Of a stretch of DNA of 64,000 nt, positions 53,281 to 60,790 are shown in pieces (within the stretch, counting starts at the first letter, position 1; the number at the start of each line of letters is the position of its first letter). Source of the DNA: CAWGAJ01 sp963820545 (GTDB lineage: Bacteria; Planctomycetota; Planctomycetia; Pirellulales; Thermoguttaceae); NCBI GenBank assembly GCA_963820545.1, contig CAWGAJ010000002.1, forward strand, positions 1,426,001 to 1,490,000, in the 5' to 3' direction. The notes beneath the pieces are model-generated. The model saw only the letters and a program-made list of their open reading frames with translations. It searched no databases and had not been told where the DNA came from. Both the position numbers and the translations under genes were made by a program.

Positions 53281-53461
53281 CAGGATCGACCAACCCGTCT
53301 GTGTCATCATAGTGATATGGATGTCATTTTTCGCATAGGGTTTATGCCAATATCGACACAACCCTTATGCCCCTGTGGAGTTGATAATTTGACTCAACCC
53401 AAGCCCAATCATAGGCTTGTAATGAAGAGAGAAATAGTTTTGTAGTCTCTCAAAAATCCAG

Positions 53462-53524
53462 GGACGGCGACCAACCTGAGTTTGCAGCATTGGTAGTTCA
53501 ACCTGGATCAGGTTGGTCGCGTCC
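53462..53524. promoter_or_regulatory. Long imperfect palindrome upstream of exported gene
   Basis: GCGACCAACCTGA (53467-53479) and TCAGGTTGGTCGC (53508-53520) are exact inverted copies, extended by GGAC / GTCC outside. It lies about 50 bp before the start of the next gene and could be a structured 5' leader or a dispersed repeat. Confidence 0.45.
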
Positions 53525-53571
53525 GCCTTATCGCCTTTCTCGTCTAACAACTTTTATGGGGAGATATTAAC

Positions 53572-54234
53572 ATGAACAATCACCTTATTATTCGTCCGGC
53601 AATTGTGGCATGCTGTTGCACGTTGGGATTAAGCCTATTATTTTTGGGATCAGGGAAATGTCTTGCGGTTGATGAGCCGGCGCAAGTAGTTCGCGTGGAA
53701 GAAGATTGGGAAATGGTGCTCGGCACTCCCGAGCCTGAAAACGATGCGCCGCAAGTGGCGTGCGTGATCTCGTCGACTGGCGACGTAAATTCCTTGCACG
53801 CCGCCTTTAATCTGAATCACAGAAGCCTGCCGGAATATGTTGCCGGGGGACTGCAACTGCAAATCTGGGACGGGGAAACGCCTCGCCTGGCAAAGATCTT
53901 TCCCAATGACAATATTATGTCCCAGACGGGTGAAACCGTAACCTGGACACAAGCCATGGAATTAAAAGACGGAAAACTGACTTTTGATATCGTTAACGGC
54001 GAGTCGTCCACTTGGGGCCAATTCGGTGGGCAGGGTTATTTGAAGGACAACATCGATACATCGCTAACAAACTTGAATCAATACAGCCCCGACGTCTCGG
54101 TAAGAAATTCGGGCATCAGCTTCGCCTCGAATCGCGTACAGTCGCTGACATTAAAGCGAGTCCGGCTTGTGCTGGCCACGGGAGAAATATTGGAGGACAA
54201 TAATCCGCGGACCGTATATGCTCAAGAGCAATAA
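53572..54234 (+). CDS. Exported protein next to TadG-like gene
   Basis: A 220-residue exported protein. The signal peptide is hydrophobic with three cysteines (CCCTLGLSLLFLGSGKCLA, cleavage near LAVD). The mature part is mixed alpha/beta without known motifs (EDWEMVLGTPEPENDAPQVA; LTLKRVRLVLATGEILE). GGGGAGA precedes the ATG. It is 55 bp upstream of the TadG-like gene and probably in the same transcript, suggesting a role in the same pilus or surface system, but I do not recognise it. Confidence 0.7.
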   Translation: MNNHLIIRPAIVACCCTLGLSLLFLGSGKCLAVDEPAQVVRVEEDWEMVLGTPEPENDAPQVACVISSTGDVNSLHAAFNLNHRSLPEYVAGGLQLQIWDGETPRLAKIFPNDNIMSQTGETVTWTQAMELKDGKLTFDIVNGESSTWGQFGGQGYLKDNIDTSLTNLNQYSPDVSVRNSGISFASNRVQSLTLKRVRLVLATGEILEDNNPRTVYAQEQ

Positions 54235-54288
54235 TGAGCCGATACGCTATTCGATATTGAAGTTGAACAACAACTAAGCGTGACAGTC

Positions 54289-55431
54289 ATGAATACACAA
54301 CATCACCCCCGTCGAAAAAAGGGCTCCATATTGGTGCTCACAGCTATATTAATGATCCTCATGTTTGCTTTTCTGGCTTTTGCCGTGGATTTGGGATACT
54401 TGGCCATGGTGCGCACGCAATTACAGCGCACCGCCGATTCAGCGGCCATTGCCGCGGCAGGAAGCCTGCTGGACGCCGAAATCGCCACCGGGCAACCTAA
54501 TTCCCCCGCTGCGATAAATAGCGCAATCACCACGGCCGAAAATTACACTCGCCTCAATAAAGTATTGAATAGCGAGTTGGCGCTCGGCACCAGCGACGTT
54601 ACCGTTGGTTATTTATCCAATCCGTTTGATCCCGGAGTACAGTTCAGTCTCTTGGGCGCCAACGGCTATAACGCCGTACAAGTTCGCGTGCAGATGGCCG
54701 AGAATCAAAATCGAGCCGTACCGCTATTTTTCGCGCGGATACTGGGCATTAATCAAGCCAATGTCCAGGCCGTGGCCACCGCGGCTTTTTTAAGCAACGT
54801 TTCCGGATTTCGTCCACCCACGAATAATGAAAACTTGGGAGTATTGCCTTTTGCCGTGGATCTGCAAACCTGGGAAGCTCTTATGGCCGGAGAAGGAACT
54901 GATAACTGGAAATATGATCCTGACACAAATCAAGTATCGAGCGGATCCGATGGGATTAAAGAAGTAAATCTTTTTCCCCAAAGCACCGGATGTCCGGGCA
55001 ATCGGGGCACGGTTGACATCGGCAGTCAAAACAATAGCACCGCCGATATCGCCCGGCAAATCCTGCACGGTATAAACGAGCATGATCTGAGTTACCTAGG
55101 CGGCAAATTGGCCTTGAATGAGTCCGGCACACTGCCGCTCAATGGAGACACCGGCATCAGTGCGGGAGTAAAGGATGAATTGGCGCAGATCAAGGGACAG
55201 CCGCGCATTGTGCCTCTGTACAGCATTGTAATGAGCCCGGGCAATAACGCCCAATACACGATCGTCCGTTTCGCTGGGGTGCGCATCATGGATGTGAATT
55301 TGACCGGCCCGATAAGCGGCAAGCGGGTAATTATCCAGCCGGCGCCGGTGTTTGTCCGGGGAGTCATTCCCGGCACGCCGGGCACCCAAACCAGCACATA
55401 TATCTATACGCCGGTTTGCTTGGTGCGTTAA
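54289..55431 (+). CDS. TadG-like pilus-assembly / surface protein
   Basis: A 380-residue protein. The N-terminus RRKKGSILVLTAILMILMF and AVDLGYLAMVRTQLQRTADSA is the TadE/TadG-type anchor: a single N-terminal helix then the conserved ADSAAIAAA block. Tad proteins belong to tight-adherence pilus systems. The remaining 300 residues are beta-rich and resemble planctomycete TadG-like proteins annotated only by their N-terminus. The ATG at 54289 is preferred; one three codons earlier is possible. No TadA/B/C genes are present in the window. Confidence 0.8.
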   Translation: MNTQHHPRRKKGSILVLTAILMILMFAFLAFAVDLGYLAMVRTQLQRTADSAAIAAAGSLLDAEIATGQPNSPAAINSAITTAENYTRLNKVLNSELALGTSDVTVGYLSNPFDPGVQFSLLGANGYNAVQVRVQMAENQNRAVPLFFARILGINQANVQAVATAAFLSNVSGFRPPTNNENLGVLPFAVDLQTWEALMAGEGTDNWKYDPDTNQVSSGSDGIKEVNLFPQSTGCPGNRGTVDIGSQNNSTADIARQILHGINEHDLSYLGGKLALNESGTLPLNGDTGISAGVKDELAQIKGQPRIVPLYSIVMSPGNNAQYTIVRFAGVRIMDVNLTGPISGKRVIIQPAPVFVRGVIPGTPGTQTSTYIYTPVCLVR

Positions 55432-55457
55432 GCGGAACCGCGAAAGTCTGCATACTC

Positions 55458-55495
55458 GAGGCTGTCATCCTGAGTGCAGCGAAGGATCTTTATGT
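55458..55495. repeat. Single arm of CHSE.SEES-type repeat
   Basis: GGCTGTCATCCTGAGTGCAGCGAAGGATCT matches the left arm at 2789 (GTCATCCTGAG...GGATCT). Confidence 0.6.
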
Positions 55496-55530
55496 TTGAA
55501 GTCTGACATGCAACTCTTCAGACAAAGTTA

Positions 55531-56396
55531 TTATTCCCCGAGCCGCTCTTCCTGGTGCGTGACCTGATCGAACACTTGCGTGACCATGTTGCGCTGGGCG
55601 GAGTGGAGCCAGACCCGGGCGAAAAACGTGTCCCCTATTGTGTCTTCCCAGGAGAGCTCACAGCCCGTGGGAGCACAGCCGCTGTGACAACAAATCAGCC
55701 GGCAGCGACCGGAGTTGATGTTTTCGGGGCGTTCCACGCCGACGATTTGGGCAATTTGTCCTATGGCCGCGGCAGGAAGTTGGGCGCTGCGAACCGCGCG
55801 ATACCAGGTTTGGCAGCGGTGACAGAAAGGCAATAACATTGTGGGAATCACCACTGTCAATGTGCCCGTCAGCACCAGCAGCCCATCGATCAGCCAGCTT
55901 ATCCAAGCGATCCAGCCGCGAGCAATGTAACCCAACAGCAAAGGCCGGCCGCGATCTGCCTGCTGACGCAGGTACTGAACTAAATTGGCGGGCGGCAGGG
56001 GCAGGCGTCGTCGCCGATCTCGGGAAACGCCTGCCGAACTTTGACAACTAACGGCGTTTGTTCAGACGGGGAGTTGCGTATAGATAGATAACTAAAAAAA
56101 TGCTGTCCGAATAACGCCAGCAATACGGCCAGAATTGTTCCCCAAATAATGGTGGGACGATGACCGATCTGCCCAATCCGCATCAAGGCGATGAGCAATC
56201 CGCCCAGTCCCAGCCCGACCAAGAGCGGAAAGATCAGTAAGGGGGCAAAATAGAACTGAGCATCGACCGCTGCCCGGGCAACAATCGCTCCACAGATCAA
56301 ACTGCCCGGCAGCCAAATGGCCAGCTTCGGCCAGCTTAATGGTCCGCCTCCGCTGGGGCCCGATAATTTTAGTGCTGAATCGTTAACCGCGTTCAT
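55531..56396 (-). CDS. Multi-helix membrane protein (frameshifted)
   Basis: About 288 residues with roughly five membrane segments: LAIWLPGSLICGAIVAR, FAPLLIFPLLVGLGLGGLLIA, IIWGTILAVLLALFGQHFF in the first frame, then WISWLIDGLLVLTGTLTVVI in the second. The frames join at about 55988-56000 (TGCCGCCCGCC) by one lost base, giving PANLVQYLRQQADRG. The C-terminal soluble part has FCHRCQTWYR, a CxxC that may bind metal, and several further cysteines. Planctomycete-type membrane protein of unknown role. Confidence 0.65.
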
Positions 56397-56480
56397 AAGA
56401 TCATAGTAATACTTACCCGGGACTTAGGAAAGCCGGTGGCAATGCAAAAACACGTCCCACTCACACGGTTTAATGGAGGA

Positions 56481-56503
56481 TCGCGACCGACGGTCGCGGC
56501 TTT
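56481..56503. repeat. TCGCGACCGACGGTCGCGGC palindrome
   Basis: Same GGTCGCGGCTTTA family as 42627-42650; lies between the membrane-protein promoter and the trpS 3' end. Confidence 0.6.
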
Positions 56504-56522
56504 ATGGCCGGCACCGATCGAT

Positions 56523-57499
56523 TTAACCACGCGGTTTTACACCACATGCCCGTTGGGCACGAAGCAATACTTCGGCGGCTTTTTTGCGGGCTTTGGCGGC
56601 GCCGTCGCCCAGGATCTGTCGGATTTGATCGGGTTTGGACTCTAATTCTTTACGGCGCTGGCGGGCCTGGGCAAAAAAGTCGCTGGCTAAATCGGCCAGG
56701 GCCTTTTTTACCTCGCCATAGCCAAAGCCACCCTGGCGATAGGTGACCGCCATTTCTTCCTCGTTGGGTTTCACTGGCAAACAAAGAGTAAAGCTGGAAA
56801 AGATGGTCGCTAAAAGGATCTTTCGGCTGCTCCATGGGACGCGAATCGGTCACGATCCGCATGATCTTCGCGCGGAGAACCTTTGGTTCATCGAAAACGT
56901 CGAGCGTATTGCCGTAGCTTTTCGACATCTTTTCGCCGTCGGTGCCGGGGACGCGCGAGGCGCTATGAAGCACCTTGGCCTTGGGCAAGATAAACGTTTC
57001 GCCGAAGTGATGATTAAAACTGGCCGCCAAGTCGCGGCAAACCTCGATATGCTGCACTTGATCCTCGCCCACGGGCACGGTGTCGGAATCGTAGGCGAGG
57101 ATGTCGGCCGCCATGCAACACGGGATAGGTGAACAAGCCGGCATCGGCGGTCAGACCGCGCATTTTTTTGTCCTTGTAAGCGTGGCATCGCTCCAAGAGT
57201 CCCATGGGCGTGCCCGTCATTAATAACCAGCATAATTCGCAAACCTCGGGTATGTCGGATTGGACGAATAACGTGGCGCGATTAGGATCAAGGCCCAAGG
57301 CCAACAGATCGATGGCGGCGTCGAGCGTGTTCTGCCAAAGTTCCCCGGGATCGCGGATAGTCGTCAAGGCATGCAGATTGGCCAAAAAATAAAAAGCCTC
57401 TTTGGCTTGGTTTTGCAGGTCGATGTATTGCTGGATCGCACCGAAGTAATTTCCCCAGTGAAATCGACCCGTAGGTTGGATACCGGAAAGAACACGCAT
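56523..57499 (-). CDS. trpS: Tryptophanyl-tRNA synthetase (two frameshifts)
   Basis: Class I synthetase. HIGH-type motif as SGIQPTGRFHWGN (HWGN 14-17) and KMSKS as KMSKSYGN. The three parts lie in three frames, broken at about 57108-57116 (expected YPVLQAADILAYD; one extra T) and about 56756-56770 (CAACGAGG; one extra base). The joined length (about 325) is normal. The C-terminus (GGFGYGEVKKALADLASDFF) is family-typical. Because the enzyme is essential, both breaks are more likely sequence errors than real. Downstream on the minus strand lies the membrane-protein gene. Confidence 0.9.
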
Positions 57500-57504
57500 T
57501 GCTA

Positions 57505-57545
57505 AGAAATAGGGATTAGAGGATAGGGGTTCGGGAATAGGGATC
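57505..57545. repeat. GGGATTAG / GGGTTCGG tandem tract
   Basis: AAATAGGGATTAGAGGATAG and GGTTCGGGAATAGGGATC; the reverse type of the tract at 48418. Lies directly upstream of trpS. Confidence 0.55.
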
Positions 57546-57579
57546 TAATTTTAAGTTCGAGATTTCTGCGTATCTTGTA

Positions 57580-57680
57580 AAGCCGCGACGGGCACCAACG
57601 GGCACCATCGGGCACCGACGGGGCACCATGCGCAGCAGGGTCGCGTTGGTCGGCATGGTCGATTGGTCGGTCGCGGTTTG
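57580..57680. repeat. Expanded GGGCACCA / GGTCGCGG repeat cluster
   Basis: Four tandem GGGCACCA-type units (GGGCACCAACGGGCACCATC) inside a larger palindrome bounded by AAGCCGCGAC and GTCGCGGTTT. It mixes motifs of two repeat families (29777 and 42627). Confidence 0.6.
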
Positions 57681-57706
57681 GTTGCTTCTTTATTATTCAT
57701 CATATT

Positions 57707-58631
57707 TTAAGGTGCTTGGATGGTTCCCACCACCTCGGCGACGGAGGATGCGCCCAGTTCGGCCAAGGCAGCGGGAAGGGCGTCGAGAATTTGGATCGTA
57801 ACAGTTGGATTGTAAAAATTGGCTGTGCCGATTTGCACGGCCGTGGCGCCGGTTACCAAGAATTCCAGGACATCGTCTATGGTAGCGATACCGCCGATGC
57901 CCAGCAGGGGAATACGAACCGCTCGGGCAACCTGATACACCATGCGCAAGGCTATGGGTTTAATGGCCGGACCACTCAATCCGCCCAGCAGATTGCCGAG
58001 AATAGGACGGCGATTGCGCCAATTGACCGCCATGGCCAGACATGTATTTATTAGCGATATGGCGTCGGCGCCGCCGGCCTCCGCCGCCCGAGCGATCTCG
58101 GTAATGTCAGTGACGTTGGGCGTAAGTTTGGCCAGAATAGGATAAGAACACGCCGCGCGCACGCCGGCGACCACCTTTTCACAGGCCGCGCGCTCAATGC
58201 CAAAATCCACACCGCCGCTGACATTCGGACAGGAAATGTTCAATTCCAGGGCCGTCACACCGGGAACGCCTTCCAGACGTTGGGCCATTTGTACGAATTC
58301 AGCTTGGCTTTTTCCCGCTATGCTGACGATGACCGCCGTCCCCAGCGAGGCGAGATAAGGCAATCTGGCATTGGATAAACACTTCAATGCCGTCGTTGTC
58401 CAAGCCGATTGAATTGAGCATCCCGCCGGTGGTTTCACAGGTTCGCGGGGGAGGATTGCCTGCTCGCGCCTGCAAAGTAATGGTTTTCGGCAAAATAGCG
58501 CCCAAACGCCCCATCTCGACAAAACCGGCCATTTCCCGGGCATAACCAAAGGTGCCTGAGGCGACCGTAATAGGATTAGCCAACCGCAGCCGGCCAAGCT
58601 GAACGTCAAGGCGAACAGGAGAGGAACTCAC
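57707..58631 (-). CDS. pyrD: Dihydroorotate dehydrogenase, class 1 (frameshifted)
   Basis: Fourth step of pyrimidine synthesis. Key blocks: NPITVASGTFGYAREM, ELNISCPNVSGG with the class-1 catalytic Cys, SLINTCLAMAVNWRNRRPIL and GGLSGPAIKPIALRMV, which fit class 1B (usually partnered by PyrK and using NAD). No pyrK is adjacent. The frame breaks at about 58363-58373 (ATGCCAGA); removing one C joins GLDNDGIEVFIQ-C-RLPYLASLG. Length about 308 is normal. A terminator-like stem lies upstream at 58764-58791. Confidence 0.9.
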
Positions 58632-58763
58632 GGTTTTGACAAATAGGGGTAAGAGATCTTAGCTAGCAAAAAAGACAGTGTAACCGTGCGCTCGTCAACA
58701 TGTCAATTTATCCGGCAGGATGAAATAACAATTTTATCGACTCTCAGACCCATTAATGTAATA

Positions 58764-58791
58764 AAGCCCACGGATTGCAACCCGTGGGCTT
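58764..58791 (-). terminator. Stem-loop terminator after lipoprotein gene
   Basis: AAGCCCACGG and CCGTGGGCTT pair perfectly around ATTGCAAC. It lies about 105 bp after the stop of the minus-strand lipoprotein gene. Confidence 0.65.
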
Positions 58792-58897
58792 GGAATTATT
58801 TATCACTAGGAATCCCAATCCAGTATTTGGTTATTACATGGATTGGTTTTCAGGATCAATAAATAACGGCTAAGCGCTTTTTATTGAACCAAGATTG

Positions 58898-59116
58898 TTA
58901 GAGCAGACCGCCATGCGTACGGTAAGGCGTGCAGTGATCGGGCTGATCGAGAAACCACGCGCGCTCCCACTCGTCCAAACAGAGACGTAAATTTTCCGAC
59001 GTATACAGCAACTCCTGCGTTCGTCGGGAGGGATCGGCTGAATAGGCCGGAATGATACATCCGCTCGTGGCAATAGCTAGCAAGCCTAATGCCAAACCCA
59101 AAAGCAGCTTGCGCAT
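58898..59116 (-). CDS. Small lipoprotein
   Basis: A 72-residue lipoprotein: signal MRKLLLGLALGLLAIATSGC (lipidated Cys20), then a charged 50-residue helix-like part (RRTQELLYTSENLRLCLDEW) and a His/Asp-containing tail. The ATG at 59116 is chosen for the signal; GGAGGAAA lies upstream. Function unknown. Confidence 0.7.
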   Translation of the reverse strand: MRKLLLGLALGLLAIATSGCIIPAYSADPSRRTQELLYTSENLRLCLDEWERAWFLDQPDHCTPYRTHGGLL

Positions 59117-59457
59117 AAAACATTTCCTCCGTGAAACGTCACCCTCTTCCACCTGCCGAGGGCTATAAACCCACAGGTAAAGAGGAGATAAATCTCTTTT
59201 TAATACGATGTTTTAGTTTTCCAACTCGATGAACAATGTACTTAAAATTTTGCAATAAATTGCCTGGATTTACACGACTAATAATCCTGGATTGATAACG
59301 TATAAGTGCAAAAAGCGATTTAGTGGGGGCTAGACCATACGATCATGTTGAGCGGGCGGCTCAGGATCGAGAGGTATAGATCAGCGGATCTTTTGCAGAT
59401 AAGGAGGCCAGACGCCTTCAGGTCCGGGCGGCATTAAAAAAACATCCAAGTTGCCGT
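59117..59457. other. Intergenic, nothing recognised
   Basis: About 340 bp between the small lipoprotein and the HU gene. No repeat, RNA or gene recognised; the lipoprotein promoter should lie near its left end. Confidence 0.4.
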
Positions 59458-59841
59458 TTAAGCATCTTGTCCGTTCGATTCGTAACCGGTTGTCGTGCCT
59501 GAGGTTTGTGCAACAGGTTCAGTGGCTTTTGTTCGCCCTGCCCGAGCCGCGGCTGCCTGGCGTTCCAGTTCTTTCACGCGCTCTTCCATCTCTTTGCCAG
59601 GTTTGAATGTAACCACAAATTTTTCCGGTACAAAAACCTTTTCGCCTGTTCGAGGATTGCGTGCCTTACGAGGAGCACGTCGCTTTACTTCAAAAACGCC
59701 GAAATTGCGAAGCTCAATTCTGCGTTCCGCCACGAGGGCCTTTACGATAGCATCGAAGGTTTTTTGGACAATCTCCTTCGTCTGCAACTGGGTTAACCCG
59801 ATTTCCTCGGAAATGGTCCGTACTATCTCTTTTTTAGTCAC
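59458..59841 (-). CDS. HU/IHF family DNA-binding protein
   Basis: Nucleoid protein, 127 residues. The typical ELRNFGVFEVKRRAPRKARN and RNPRTGEKVFVPEKFVVTFK arm (key parts) show the DNA-bending beta-ribbon. The core ends near residue 92; a low-complexity tail of about 35 residues (AAAARAGRTKATEPVAQTSG) is added, as in some HU variants. Whether it is HU- or IHF-like cannot be told from sequence alone. Confidence 0.93.
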   Translation of the reverse strand: MTKKEIVRTISEEIGLTQLQTKEIVQKTFDAIVKALVAERRIELRNFGVFEVKRRAPRKARNPRTGEKVFVPEKFVVTFKPGKEMEERVKELERQAAAARAGRTKATEPVAQTSGTTTGYESNGQDA

Positions 59842-60357
59842 GACTCGATTCTCCTGTTGAGAAGTGGTCGCTGGGGGTCTTAAAAAGCCATGTCCTCACA
59901 ATGGGGATCCGATGCTCCAAGTGTAGATGCCGCAAAGAGTAATGTCAAGAGCAATTGCCACATGGCCTCCAATAATAGGCTGGCAAGCAGATCATTTCGG
60001 TCCATCCGAATACAAAAAATCAGGTGGAATCCTTTGAGTGTAAGTACTTATTGTCAAAGATCTTAGCTATATCCGGCCTATCCCGGGCATTTTTCCATCT
60101 TCCTAACTCTTTATTTGTAAAGGAGTAAGGAATTTTTTCTTTAGCGGCTTGTCATTTCCACAAATGCCGGCACGGCCGGAGTGCATTGTTACAGCGGCCC
60201 GGTTGGGCTGAATCCTAGTATCGGCACCCTGACCGGAAAAATCCAGCTAGAAGGCATAATTGATAAAATCGGAAAAGTCGAAATGGGATTGGATAAAATT
60301 ATCCCCCATCATGGTGGTATATGAGGATAGTAGGGTGCGTACGTGCACCCTACTTGC
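59842..60357. other. Intergenic with terminator
   Basis: About 515 bp. Only the stem-loop at 60329-60354 is recognised; the HU promoter should lie near 59860-59940. Confidence 0.45.
60329..60354 (-). terminator. Terminator of YkgJ-like gene
   Basis: AGTAGGGTGC and GCACCCTACT pair perfectly around GTACGT, directly after the stop on the minus strand. Confidence 0.7.
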
Positions 60358-60775
60358 TTATACCCGAGTTGCCTGCCTTTGGGCCTCAATCTCGTCCAGA
60401 GAAATTTTTGGGCCGCGATTGCAGCCGGGACAACCTTCGGCGGTCTGTTGCCACGATTGATCAGATGACAAGTTAGAAGGCCAAAAAGGCCATGTGCGAC
60501 ATTGACGGGGACGCGCTTTGTAGACTTGGCATATACGGCGGTGACTATCAAAAAAGATGCAATCGCCATTGGCCAGTTCGATGAGACTTTTCTCTGTTGC
60601 CGACTTGGCGCACGTAGCGTCGTTGGAATTTTTCCACGCTGATTTTGAGCACCGCCGCCATGGCCTCGATTTCGGCCTTGGTCACCCACACATAGCCCGG
60701 CTCGCCCGTGCAACAATTGCCGCAACCGATACATTGAAAATGCAATCCGCGATGATACCAGGGAAGGTCGTTCAT
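60358..60775 (-). CDS. YkgJ-type cysteine-cluster protein (frameshifted)
   Basis: About 138 residues. The eight-cysteine YkgJ/UPF0153 pattern is visible: FQCIGCGNCCTGEPG, then DCIFFDSHRRICQVYKARPRQC (key parts) and AEGCPGCNRGPKI, likely binding zinc or an Fe-S cluster. The frame breaks at about 60586-60596 in an A-run (AGAGAAAAG); the third frame continues SLIELANGDCIFF to a stop at 60358. It lies 15 bp downstream of the YdiJ-like gene, so it is probably in the folE-ydiJ-ykgJ transcript. Function unknown. Confidence 0.75.
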
Positions 60776-60790
60776 AGTAGCGCTACTTCA

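Larger units (their letters stand above)
53225..53571. other. Intergenic with two strong palindromes
   Basis: About 350 bp containing the terminator at 53249-53280 and the long palindrome at 53462-53524. No gene. Confidence 0.5.

Noticed and set aside
53365..53550. 61-residue minus-strand open frame
   Set aside because: It lies over the palindromic leader; no domain or start signal.
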